This document shows positions 43,519 through 52,222 of a DNA stretch of 53,836 nucleotides, piece after piece (position 1 is the stretch's first letter; each line of letters starts with the position of its first letter). Both the position numbers and the translations under genes were made by a program. Under the pieces are notes generated by a model. It had not been told where the DNA came from. It made no database searches and was given only the letters and a program-made list of their open reading frames with translations. Source of the DNA: an uncultured Bacteroidales bacterium (GTDB taxonomy: Bacteria > Bacteroidota > Bacteroidia > Bacteroidales > UBA932); contig CAMJJO010000001.1 in the NCBI GenBank assembly GCA_946406095.1, forward strand, positions 1 through 53,836, written 5' to 3'.

Positions 43519-44830
43519 AGCATACAAGAAGATATACACGAAACTGGAAGCCATCACCAAGGCTACAGTGTCGCTGAAGGCGGCCGGGGTGAGCAACGAC
43601 GAGCTCGCAACCGTGGAAGGCCGCCTGGCACAGGTGGTGAAGACGAAGGGAGACCTTGTCACCCTCCAGGTCTTTGCAGGCACCGAGGGCATCCCCACGA
43701 ACGCGGAAGTATCCTTCCATGGAGAGCCACCTACCCTGAAGGTCAGCGATCAGCTGTCCGGGCGATTCTTCAATGCCTACGGCCTGCCCATCGACGGCGG
43801 TCCGGAAGTGGAGGGAGAAGAGCGCCAGGTGGGCGGCCCGTCCGTGAACCCCTACAAGCGCCGCCAGCCCTCCGAGCTCATTCCCACCGGTATCGCGGGC
43901 ATCGACCTCAACAATACCCTGGTCTCCGGGCAGAAGATTCCTTTCTTCGCCGATCCGGACCAGCCGTACAACCAGGTGATGGCGGATGTGGCACTGCGTG
44001 CCGACGTAGACAAGATCATCCTGGGCGGCATGGGCCTCAGCAACGACGACTACCTCTTCTTCAAGCACAGTTTCGAGGCCGCGGGCGCACTCGACAAGAT
44101 AGTTTCCTTCGTGAACACCACCGAGGAGCCCCCCGTGGAACGTCTGCTTATCCCGGACATGGCCCTGGCAGCAGCCGAATACTTTGCGGTGGACAAGAAC
44201 GAGAAGGTTCTGGTGCTACTCACGGACATGACGCTCTACGCCGACGCGCTTTCGATCGTCAGCAACCGTATGGACCAGATTCCTTCGAAGGATTCCATGC
44301 CGGGCTCACTGTACTCCGACCTCGCGAAGATCTACGAGAAGGCCGTACAACTCCCTGACGGAGGATCGATTACGATTATCGCCGTCACCACCCTGAACGA
44401 CGGAGACATCACCCACGCCATCCCGGACAACACCGGCTACATCACCGAAGGCCAGCTCTTCCTGCGCGCGGATTCCGACACGGGAAAGGTCATCGTGGAC
44501 CCGTTCCGTTCGCTTTCGCGTCTGAAACAGCTCGTGCAAGGCAAGAAGACACGTGAGGACCACTCCCAGGTGATGAACGCGGGCGTCCGTCTCTATGCAG
44601 ATGCCCAGAATGCAAAGACCAAGCTCGAGAACGGTTTCGACCTCTCCGACTACGACCTCCGCTGCCTGGACTACGCGAAGGATTATGCTGTCGAACTGCT
44701 GAGTATCGACGTCAACATAAAAATCGAAGAAATGCTGGATACCGGCTGGCGTCTGTTCGCCAAGCACTTCAAACCCGAAGAAACCGGCATCAAGCAGGCT
44801 CTTATCGATAAATACGGCAAATGGCAATAA
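43508..44830 (+). CDS. atpB: V-type ATPase subunit B
   Basis: A 440-residue non-catalytic subunit of the A3B3 hexamer, homologous to A but without a functional P-loop, as expected. It keeps the Pro-Gly-Ser-Leu-Tyr-Ser-Asp-Leu segment near 260. Overlaps A by 11 bases and D by 10. Confidence 0.94.
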   Translation: MATKAYKKIYTKLEAITKATVSLKAAGVSNDELATVEGRLAQVVKTKGDLVTLQVFAGTEGIPTNAEVSFHGEPPTLKVSDQLSGRFFNAYGLPIDGGPEVEGEERQVGGPSVNPYKRRQPSELIPTGIAGIDLNNTLVSGQKIPFFADPDQPYNQVMADVALRADVDKIILGGMGLSNDDYLFFKHSFEAAGALDKIVSFVNTTEEPPVERLLIPDMALAAAEYFAVDKNEKVLVLLTDMTLYADALSIVSNRMDQIPSKDSMPGSLYSDLAKIYEKAVQLPDGGSITIIAVTTLNDGDITHAIPDNTGYITEGQLFLRADSDTGKVIVDPFRSLSRLKQLVQGKKTREDHSQVMNAGVRLYADAQNAKTKLENGFDLSDYDLRCLDYAKDYAVELLSIDVNIKIEEMLDTGWRLFAKHFKPEETGIKQALIDKYGKWQ

Positions 44831-45429
44831 AGTTCCAATATAACAAGACATCGCTGACGAACCTCGGGAAACAGCTGAAGGTGCGGCAGAGGGCACTCCC
44901 TACATTAAAGAACAAGGAGTCCGCCCTGCGCCTAAGCGTGATCCAGGCCAAGAAAGATTCGGAGCGTCTGGCGGCGGAACTGGAAGCCGCAATCCAGCGC
45001 TACGACTATCTTGCAGCCCTCTGGAACGAGTTCGAGCCGGGGCTTATCCGCATCACCGACATCGACCTCAAGGAGGTGAAGGTGGCCGGAGTCAAATGCC
45101 CTCAGCTGGACGAAATCCACTATGAGCTGGCTCCGTTCAATGCCTTTGTCAAGCCTGCCTGGTATGCCGACGGCGTGCGAATCCTTCAGGAACTTACCCG
45201 CCTGGGGCTCGAGAGCGAGGTTTTTGAGCAGAAGCGCCGCATCCTGGATTTCCAACGCAAGAAGACCACCCAGAAGGTGAACCTCTACGAGAAAGTGCAG
45301 ATTCCGGGGTATCAGGAGGCGATTTTGAAGATCAAACGCTATATGGAGGATGAGGAAAACCTGAGCAAGGCCGCATCCAAGATAGTAAAGACGCGCCACG
45401 CGCTCGAAGAAGAGGAGGAAGCCATATGA
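44821..45429 (+). CDS. atpD: V-type ATPase subunit D
   Basis: A 202-residue central-shaft subunit made of two long helices at each end (about 10-65 and 150-200) that form the rotating coiled coil. The start Met-Ala-Ile-Lys-Phe-Gln-Tyr-Asn-Lys-Thr is typical. Overlaps B by 10 bases and I by 4. Confidence 0.9.
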   Translation: MAIKFQYNKTSLTNLGKQLKVRQRALPTLKNKESALRLSVIQAKKDSERLAAELEAAIQRYDYLAALWNEFEPGLIRITDIDLKEVKVAGVKCPQLDEIHYELAPFNAFVKPAWYADGVRILQELTRLGLESEVFEQKRRILDFQRKKTTQKVNLYEKVQIPGYQEAILKIKRYMEDEENLSKAASKIVKTRHALEEEEEAI

Positions 45430-47201
45430 TCGAGAAGATGACCAAATACTCCATGATTCTGCTCAAAGGGCAGCAGGAGTCGCTTCTGGAAGGCCTCCAG
45501 GAGCTGGGGCTGGTGGATATCACCCGCAGCACCAAGGCTCTGGACGACACTTCCCAGAAGATAGTGGCGGAGATCGAACTGATCAAAGGCCTCATCCAGG
45601 GCTTGCAGAAAGCCAGAATCCCCGAAGGGACTCAGCCGGAACATATCGACGGCGATATCGTGCGTCTGGCCGGCGGCATGATCATGCGCTACGCCGATGA
45701 CAGCGAGGAAATCAAAAACCTTCGCAAGGAATTGGATGAGAGACGCATATGGGGATCCTTCGATCCGGATATACTACGCAAACTCTCGGAAGCCGGCGTC
45801 TCCGTCAATTTCCACAAACTGTCCAAGAAACAGTTCAAGCCTGAATGGAACGAAGAATACGCCATTTCCGTAGTCAATCAAGATAAGACAGGCATTTGGT
45901 TCGTGGTGGCGGGAGAAGATCCCCTCCCGGGCAAGATTCCAGCTCCCGAAACAGATGCAAGGCAACTTGAGCAGGACCTCCAGGAAAAGGAACAGCATTT
46001 CCAGAAAGTGCTTGGCCGCATTGCCGGCGCCAAGGAGCGCATTCCTGAACTGGAGCAAAAAAAGGCCGATCTTTGTTCAAAGCTGGACCTCTACCTTGCC
46101 GGTGCCGCCGCCGTCCCTGCTGCAGAAAACTCAATCGTCACCCTGGTGGGCTATGCCCCGGTGGAAGACGATGCCGCCATATGCGCCGCGCTGGATGCAT
46201 CGGACATCTTCTATCTGAAGGAAGACGCCGTCCTGGAGGACGATCCGCCCATCTCCTTCAGGAACAACAAGTTCGTGAAGATGTTCGAGCTGCTCACCGA
46301 TATGTACGGCCGCCCGGCCTACAACGGTTTCGATCCCACGCCTTTTATTGCAGTCTTCTTCATGCTCTTCTTCGCCTTCTGTATGGGCGACGCGGGCTAC
46401 GGGCTGTTGCTGATAGCCCTTGGATTCGGGCTGAAGAAGGCCCTGGGAGACATTTCTCCCTTGGTCATCACCTTGGGCGTGGCCACGACTGTAATAGGTT
46501 TTCTCTTCCATACCTTCTTCAGCATAGACATAGCCCAGTGGCAGATATTCGAGCCCATCAAGGGCATTTTCCTGCCTTCCAAGATTGCAGGGTATGACGG
46601 CACCATGGTGCTCTCGCTCGTAGTGGGTATAGTGCATATCTGCATAGCGATGGTTGTCAAGACCTGCGTTGCCACCAGGCAGAAAGGCTTCCTCGGCAGC
46701 CTCGGCACCTGGGGATGGACTCTGCTGATCGTGGGTGGAGTGATCGTGGGAGCATTCGCCCTTCTCGGGGTTATCGACAAGAGCCTTACCAAGATAATAA
46801 TCATCGTTCTCGGTATCATCTCCGCGCTGGGCATTTTCCTGCTCAACGACATTCACCGCAATCCCCTGCTGAACATAGGCTCCGGCCTTTGGGACACCTA
46901 CAATGCAATCACGGGCCTGCTGGGAGACGTGCTGAGCTATCTGCGACTGTATGCCCTCGGCCTTGCCGGAATGATGCTCGGCAGTTCCTTCAACACCATA
47001 GGGCTGACTCTGCTTGGGGACGGATCCTCACCGGTGATGTGGGTGTTTTTCATACTCCTCGTCATTGTGGGGCATACACTCAACATAGCCATGGCCGCCC
47101 TGGGCGCCTTCGTCCATCCGCTCAGGCTCAACTTCCTTGAATTTTTCAAGAATTCCGGCTACGAAGCCACAGGACGCAATTTTAATCCGCTAAAGAAATA
47201 A
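45426..47201 (+). CDS. atpI: V-type ATPase subunit I (a-type stator)
   Basis: A 591-residue subunit: a cytoplasmic coiled-coil N-terminal half (to about 300) and seven or eight membrane helices after it, including Tyr-Leu-Arg-Leu-Tyr-Ala-Leu-Gly near 505-512 with the arginine that serves the rotor carboxylate. It forms the ion half-channels. Overlaps D by 4 bases; K follows after 23 bases. Confidence 0.92.
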   Translation: MIEKMTKYSMILLKGQQESLLEGLQELGLVDITRSTKALDDTSQKIVAEIELIKGLIQGLQKARIPEGTQPEHIDGDIVRLAGGMIMRYADDSEEIKNLRKELDERRIWGSFDPDILRKLSEAGVSVNFHKLSKKQFKPEWNEEYAISVVNQDKTGIWFVVAGEDPLPGKIPAPETDARQLEQDLQEKEQHFQKVLGRIAGAKERIPELEQKKADLCSKLDLYLAGAAAVPAAENSIVTLVGYAPVEDDAAICAALDASDIFYLKEDAVLEDDPPISFRNNKFVKMFELLTDMYGRPAYNGFDPTPFIAVFFMLFFAFCMGDAGYGLLLIALGFGLKKALGDISPLVITLGVATTVIGFLFHTFFSIDIAQWQIFEPIKGIFLPSKIAGYDGTMVLSLVVGIVHICIAMVVKTCVATRQKGFLGSLGTWGWTLLIVGGVIVGAFALLGVIDKSLTKIIIIVLGIISALGIFLLNDIHRNPLLNIGSGLWDTYNAITGLLGDVLSYLRLYALGLAGMMLGSSFNTIGLTLLGDGSSPVMWVFFILLVIVGHTLNIAMAALGAFVHPLRLNFLEFFKNSGYEATGRNFNPLKK

Positions 47202-47224
47202 TAACAATATAAAATCTACAAATT

Positions 47225-47638
47225 ATGGAACTTATTCTAGGTTATCTCGGACTCGGACTGGTGCTTGCACTCGCAGGTATCGGATCCGCAATCGGAACAA
47301 CAATCGCCGGCAATGCAGCTGAAGGCGGGCTCAAGAAACGCCCGGAGAAATCGGGTAACTTCATGGTGCTCTCCGCACTGCCTGCCACCCAGGGTATCTA
47401 CGGCTTCGTAGCATTCTTCCTGCTCCGCTCCATGGATATGCCCGCAAAGGTCTTCGGTATCGGCCTCTCGGTCGGTCTCGTATGCATGCTCTCCGCCATC
47501 CGTCAGGGCCAGGTCTGCGCCAACGGTATAGTCGGCATCAGCCAGGGCCACGACAATGTGTTTGTGCAGACTCTGATCTACGCCGTTCTTCCTGAGTTCT
47601 ACGCCATCCTCGGCCTCGTCTGCGCTTATCTGGCATAG
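47225..47638 (+). CDS. atpK: V-type ATPase rotor subunit K (c-type), Na+-site residues conserved
   Basis: A 137-residue proteolipid with four membrane helices, a double-hairpin unit. The ion carboxylate is Glu124 in helix 4. Thr55-Gln56 in Leu-Pro-Ala-Thr-Gln-Gly (helix 2) and Gln94 in Arg-Gln-Gly (helix 3) match the ligands Thr64, Gln65, Gln110 and Glu139 of the Enterococcus hirae Na+ ring, as I recall them. This predicts Na+ coupling. The corresponding carboxylate of the first hairpin is absent, as usual for V-type rings. Confidence 0.9.
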   Translation: MELILGYLGLGLVLALAGIGSAIGTTIAGNAAEGGLKKRPEKSGNFMVLSALPATQGIYGFVAFFLLRSMDMPAKVFGIGLSVGLVCMLSAIRQGQVCANGIVGISQGHDNVFVQTLIYAVLPEFYAILGLVCAYLA

Positions 47639-47640
47639 TT

Positions 47641-49062
47641 ATGAAACGCAGGGACTTCCTCAAGACCGCAGGCGTCCTGGCAGCAGGATCCGCCCTGTCT
47701 TCCCCTCTGGCATCCGCCAGTCCCCTTGCATCCTCTGCCTCCGCACCGGTGGAGGGAGACCTCAACGACCTGAAGATTTTCAGGTCCATCGAAGCACAGG
47801 TGGACAAGCCCGTCACCGTCATCATTATCGGCGCCGGCAACCGTGGCAGGACTTACTCAGGCTATGCCAGCCTCTACCCAAGGACCATGAAGGTGGTTGG
47901 CGTGTCCGACATCCTGGACCATCGCCTCAAGTATCTGGCCGACAAGCATGACGTGGCTCCCGAAATGCGTTTCGGGCACTACCGCGAAGTGTTCGCAAGC
48001 GGAAAGAAACTGGCCGATGCGGTGATTATCTGCACTCCGGACGACAGGCATTTCGAACCCTGCATGAAGGCTCTCGAGCTTGGTTATGACGTGCTTCTGG
48101 AGAAGCCCATGGCCCAGACCGAAAAAGAGTGCCGTGCCATCCTTGCACAGTCAAAGAAATACAACCGCATAGTCGGCATATGCCATGTGCTCCGCTATGC
48201 TCCTTATTTCATGGCGCTCCGTCACGTGCTCCGCAGCGGAGCCATAGGCGAGATAGTGAGCTTCCAGCACATGGAGCCCATCCAGTATGCCCATATGGCG
48301 CATTCCTATGTGCGCGGCAACTGGCGCAACTCCAAGGAGACCACTCCCATCATCCTTGCCAAGTCCTGCCACGACCTCGACATTCTGCGCTGGCTGCTGG
48401 ACAAACCCTGCAAGAGCATAGTCGCAGACGCAAGCCTGCATCTCTTCAAGGCCGAGAATGCACCGGAGGGTGCCCCCTCCCATTGCACCGACGGCTGCCC
48501 TCACGAGGCCACCTGCCCTTATTCCGCAATCGACATCTATTGCAGGCGCAAGGCCCATCTGGGCGTATTCGACCTCAACGGCAACAGGGATCCGGAAGTG
48601 ATACTCCAGCGCCTCAAGGACCCCGCTTACAGCAGCTACGGACGCTGCGTCTATCATTGCGACAACGACCAGCCGGACCACTATGTGGCCGAAATGGTAT
48701 TCGAGGGCAATGAGACCGCCACATTCTCGATGGAGGCATTCTCTCCTTTCGGAGGCCGCAGGACCCGCATTATGGGCACCACCGGCTACATCGAGGGAGA
48801 CGGCGGCACTTTCACCGTCTACGATTTCCGCAGCGGAAAGAAGAACGTTTGGAACAGGAAAGTGTCCGAGATTCCCGAATACAAGGGATCCGGCCACGGA
48901 GGTGGCGACCTCGGCCTGGTCCGCGACTTCCTCGAAGCCGTCGGGCATCAAGATCCGACCCGGCTCACCAGCACCATCGAGGCATCCATAGAAAGCCACG
49001 TAATGGGCTTTGCGGCCGAACGCAGCCGCAAGTCCGGCAAGAAGGAAAAGGTGAAAGTTTAG
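47641..49062 (+). CDS. Tat-exported Gfo/Idh/MocA family oxidoreductase
   Basis: A 473-residue NAD(P)-dependent sugar oxidoreductase-family protein. The N-terminus has a twin-arginine signal, Arg-Arg-Asp-Phe-Leu-Lys, and an Ala/Ser-rich hydrophobic stretch. The Rossmann motif is Ile-Ile-Gly-Ala-Gly-Asn-Arg-Gly near 62-69, and Glu-Lys-Pro near 150 carries the family lysine. A segment near 278-345 is rich in cysteine. Folding with cofactor in the cytoplasm before Tat export fits the family. It starts 3 bases after atpK, so it may be co-transcribed. Its end overlaps the transglycosylase gene by 4 bases. Confidence 0.87.
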   Translation: MKRRDFLKTAGVLAAGSALSSPLASASPLASSASAPVEGDLNDLKIFRSIEAQVDKPVTVIIIGAGNRGRTYSGYASLYPRTMKVVGVSDILDHRLKYLADKHDVAPEMRFGHYREVFASGKKLADAVIICTPDDRHFEPCMKALELGYDVLLEKPMAQTEKECRAILAQSKKYNRIVGICHVLRYAPYFMALRHVLRSGAIGEIVSFQHMEPIQYAHMAHSYVRGNWRNSKETTPIILAKSCHDLDILRWLLDKPCKSIVADASLHLFKAENAPEGAPSHCTDGCPHEATCPYSAIDIYCRRKAHLGVFDLNGNRDPEVILQRLKDPAYSSYGRCVYHCDNDQPDHYVAEMVFEGNETATFSMEAFSPFGGRRTRIMGTTGYIEGDGGTFTVYDFRSGKKNVWNRKVSEIPEYKGSGHGGGDLGLVRDFLEAVGHQDPTRLTSTIEASIESHVMGFAAERSRKSGKKEKVKV

Positions 49063-50402
49063 CGCCTGTAGATATACAGGATCTGACCAATACGGAGTTT
49101 GTCGCTGCGCAGATGGTTCCACTTTTTGAGTTGGGCCACTGTGCAGTGATTTTTTGCGGCTATCCGGCCGAGGTAGTCACCCTCTTTGACCTTGTAAACG
49201 ATTCTGGTCTCTCCCCCGCTCTCCTCTATGTTCTTGAGCACCTGGGCGTTAAGAAGCTCGCCCGCGCGGTGGAGATAGAGCGAATCCGGCTCCGCGGCGA
49301 GGAATGGCCCGGTCCAGAAATAAGGAAGATTGAGTATGCAGGTGCCGCTGTTCCCGGGGATTATGTCGTGGGTGTATTGCGGGTTGAGCAGTTTGACGGT
49401 TTCGAGCGGCACGCCCACCACCTCGTTTATCTGCTTGAAATGCAGGTTGCGGCGTATCTCGAAAGTATCCACCGCCACCGGCATACCCACATCGGCCGGC
49501 TTAAGACCATATTCCTTTGCATAGTGGAAAGCATACATCGCACCGATGAACGCAGGCACGTAGCCGCGTGTCTCCCTCGGAAGATAGGGGTAGATACTCC
49601 AGAAATCACTCTTGCCCGCCCGTTTGATCGCCTTGTTTACATTGCCCGAGCCGCAGTTGTATGAGCAGATGGCCAGGTTCCAGTCCCCGAACACGCTATA
49701 GGCATCTCTCAGGTACCTTGCGGCGGCATCGGCAGCCTTTTCCACATCCAGACGCTCATCCATGAAGGAATTGATCTTCAGGCCGTAAAGCTTGGCGGTG
49801 CGGTACATGAACTGCCAGATGCCCATCGCCCCGGCGCGGGATTCCGCAACGGGATTCAGATTGGATTCTATGATGGACATGTACTTCAGCTCCAGCGGAA
49901 GGCCGTATTTGGCAAGCTTCTCTTCGAAGACGGGGAAATAATACAGGCTGCGGCCCATCATGTTCTGCATGTGGCGGGGCATCTTCTCGGAATAAAGCAC
50001 CATATAGTTCTTCACAGTCTCGTTGAAGGGTATGGTGATGTAGGCGTTCATGGCTTGCAGGCGACGCATCAGTTCCTCGTCCGATACCTTGGACGTGAAG
50101 TGCACGGCATCCATGTCTATTTCGGAAGGTTCCTGGAAATCGGGTGAGAGACGCTGACGATACCAGATATCCAGAAGGCTGTCGGAGAGGGCGGGAGAGT
50201 CCTTCGCTTCGCTCGGGACGTCAGTGACTACAGTATCCACAGCAACAACGCTTTCAGAGGCCTTGATACTGTCCAGACGTGCCTGGAGAGCTGCCAGTTC
50301 GCGCTTGAGTGCCTCGTTTTCCGCCTTCAGGGCCTTTTTGTTCTGACCGGTGGCGGGCACGATGGCAGAAAGCATCAGTATGGCCGTCAGAAGTCTTTTC
50401 AT
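49059..50402 (-). CDS. mltD: MltD-like lytic transglycosylase with LysM
   Basis: A 447-residue exported peptidoglycan lytic transglycosylase. A signal peptide (1-20) is followed by a short coiled coil (about 22-50), then an SLT domain with the catalytic Glu in Ile-Ile-Glu-Ser-Asn-Leu-Asn-Pro and the companion Gly-Ala-Met-Gly-Ile-Trp-Gln-Phe. One LysM motif ends the protein (Lys-Glu-Gly-Asp-Tyr-Leu-Gly-Arg-Ile). It follows the DUF5683 gene by 3 bases in the parAB unit, an arrangement often seen in Bacteroidetes. Confidence 0.88.
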   Translation of the reverse strand: MKRLLTAILMLSAIVPATGQNKKALKAENEALKRELAALQARLDSIKASESVVAVDTVVTDVPSEAKDSPALSDSLLDIWYRQRLSPDFQEPSEIDMDAVHFTSKVSDEELMRRLQAMNAYITIPFNETVKNYMVLYSEKMPRHMQNMMGRSLYYFPVFEEKLAKYGLPLELKYMSIIESNLNPVAESRAGAMGIWQFMYRTAKLYGLKINSFMDERLDVEKAADAAARYLRDAYSVFGDWNLAICSYNCGSGNVNKAIKRAGKSDFWSIYPYLPRETRGYVPAFIGAMYAFHYAKEYGLKPADVGMPVAVDTFEIRRNLHFKQINEVVGVPLETVKLLNPQYTHDIIPGNSGTCILNLPYFWTGPFLAAEPDSLYLHRAGELLNAQVLKNIEESGGETRIVYKVKEGDYLGRIAAKNHCTVAQLKKWNHLRSDKLRIGQILYIYRR

Positions 50403-50405
50403 AGC

Positions 50406-51287
50406 TTAAAAAGTAATGCCCAGACGGATGCCCAGAGCGGAATTGAATCCGGATCCGGAAGCATAATAATTGTCGGAAGGTATCACTACCGGATCTATAG
50501 ACATTGCCAGGTCATCCGCAATATTGAAATCGTGCATGTAGGCAAATACGTTGGCATCGATCACCTGCAGCAGGTAGAATCCGGCTATGGCCAGCACGGA
50601 ATAGTCTCTGTAGCGACGGTAGACATTTCTGTAGTATAGGGCGGTTTCCGCACCGATGGGGCCGCTGTAAGCATTCTCGGTATCGGTAGCTTCCCTGTAT
50701 ATGCGGCGGAATCGGGCATAGTTGGTCTTGTTCAGCACATAGAAATGTATGGAGCCCATCAGTCCGCCCCAGTAGATAGGCAACTTCCAGGCTTCCCCGT
50801 TGTAGATCTGGCCGAGACCGGGCACAAGTATGGAATAGAGGGTGGCCTTGCCAGCGCTGGGATAATCAGCCTCATAGCAGATGACCTCGTCCATTACCAT
50901 TCCCCAGTATGTCAGCCCGGCTGCGGCAAAACACAGCGTAGAGGCCTTCGAATTGCCCTTGTTCTTAAAGTAATATCCGCCGGCTACACCCCCGATCAGC
51001 CCACCGTAGACTATGGGAAGCTTCCAATAGTCCTTGTTGTACATCTGGCCGGTGCCGGGCATTATCGCCGAACCGAAAGCCATGGTGCCGGGCTTCAGCG
51101 GATTCTTGTGGGCCACACCCCCGAAGAATTCCTTGAAAGAGAACATCACGTCGGTGCTGTCCTTTTCCGACTCGGGGTCGTCGTTGTAGCTCTGGCTGAA
51201 AGCCTCGCTCTTGAACTGGGCATACGCAGGAGTGCCGATGGCAAAGGCCATAAGCGAAACCACAAGTATGCACAGGATTCTCTTCAT
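50406..51287 (-). CDS. DUF5683 family membrane protein
   Basis: A 293-residue protein with a signal peptide (to about 23) and several hydrophobic, glycine-rich segments. It carries two similar motifs, Met-Pro-Gly-Thr-Gly-Gln-Met-Tyr-Asn and Val-Pro-Gly-Leu-Gly-Gln-Ile-Tyr-Asn, which suggests an internal repeat. I assign it to DUF5683, frequent between parB and a transglycosylase gene in Bacteroidetes. Function unknown; the context hints at the cell envelope. It starts within one base of the parB end. Confidence 0.78.
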   Translation of the reverse strand: MKRILCILVVSLMAFAIGTPAYAQFKSEAFSQSYNDDPESEKDSTDVMFSFKEFFGGVAHKNPLKPGTMAFGSAIMPGTGQMYNKDYWKLPIVYGGLIGGVAGGYYFKNKGNSKASTLCFAAAGLTYWGMVMDEVICYEADYPSAGKATLYSILVPGLGQIYNGEAWKLPIYWGGLMGSIHFYVLNKTNYARFRRIYREATDTENAYSGPIGAETALYYRNVYRRYRDYSVLAIAGFYLLQVIDANVFAYMHDFNIADDLAMSIDPVVIPSDNYYASGSGFNSALGIRLGITF

Positions 51288-52222
51288 CAGATATCCGCCT
51301 TCTCGAGAGCCTCCAGGAAACGCTGCACTTCCTCGTCGGAAGCGAACTTGACCGTCATCGTGCCCTTTCCGGAAGCGCTGCGGCGCACGGAAATGTCGTT
51401 GGAGAAGAACTTTCCTATATGGGAAAGCATACGGGTATATTCGGCAGGGAGTTCAGTTTGCACGGGTGCAACTTTGCGGGAGGAAGGCGACTTTAGATAC
51501 TTGCGCACCAGTTCCTCCAGCTCGCGCACGCTGAGCCCTTCTTTGATAACCAAATCGCAGAACTTCTCCTGGGATTCCGCATCTGGCAGCCCTAGCAGCA
51601 CCTTTGCGTGACCTACGCTGAGGAGGCCGACCTTAAGGTCGTGCTGTATCTTGACGGGGAGCTTGAGCAGCCGGAGGGTGTTTGCAACACTGGCACGCTT
51701 CTTCCCCACCCTGTCCGCCATTGCCTCCTGCGTGAGGCTGCATTCGTCGATCAGACGCTGGAAACTGAGGGCGGTTTCGATGGGATCCAGATTCTCACGC
51801 TGGATATTCTCCACCAGGGCCATCTCCAGCATTCCCTGATCGTTCGCTTCGCGCACGTAGGCGGGAATCATCGACATCCCGGCCATACGGCAGGCCTTGT
51901 AGCGGCGCTCACCGCTGATGATCTGATAGCGGCCGTCGGAGACCTTGCGGACGGTGATAGGCTGTATCAGGCCAAGGGTGCGGATGGAGGCGGCCAGCTC
52001 TTCGAGGGCCTCCTGATCGAAGGCCATACGGGGCTGGAAAGGATTTGCCTCGACATTGGCAACCGGAATACGGAGAACGTCGGAAGCATCCTGCTTGGGG
52101 CGTGCACCGGCAATTTCCTTGTTCACATAGCCGACCGGCTTACGGAACTGATCTACATTCACATCTTCACCCAACAGGGCGCCCAGGCCCCTGCCGAGCC
52201 CGCGAGGTTCTTTATTGCTCAT
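51287..52222 (-). CDS. parB: Chromosome partitioning protein ParB
   Basis: A 311-residue CTP-dependent DNA clamp. The ParB/Srx CTP-binding box is Gly-Glu-Arg-Arg-Tyr-Lys-Ala near 108-114; the DNA-binding helix-turn-helix is around 163-190 (Thr-Gln-Glu-Ala-Met-Ala-Asp-Arg-Val); a C-terminal dimerisation domain ends the chain. Its start overlaps the parA end by 11 bases. No parS site was found in the window. Confidence 0.94.
   Translation of the reverse strand: MSNKEPRGLGRGLGALLGEDVNVDQFRKPVGYVNKEIAGARPKQDASDVLRIPVANVEANPFQPRMAFDQEALEELAASIRTLGLIQPITVRKVSDGRYQIISGERRYKACRMAGMSMIPAYVREANDQGMLEMALVENIQRENLDPIETALSFQRLIDECSLTQEAMADRVGKKRASVANTLRLLKLPVKIQHDLKVGLLSVGHAKVLLGLPDAESQEKFCDLVIKEGLSVRELEELVRKYLKSPSSRKVAPVQTELPAEYTRMLSHIGKFFSNDISVRRSASGKGTMTVKFASDEEVQRFLEALEKADI

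Noticed and set aside
48470..48500. CCCTCCC stretch in the Gfo/Idh gene resembling the palindromic element core
   Set aside because: Only a few bases match, there are no inverted arms, and the encoded residues are part of the family's cysteine-rich segment.
48470..48670. Possible [4Fe-4S] cluster in the cysteine-rich part of the Gfo/Idh protein
   Set aside because: The cysteines do not have ferredoxin spacing, and similar cysteines occur in related oxidoreductases without a known cluster; a zinc site is as likely.
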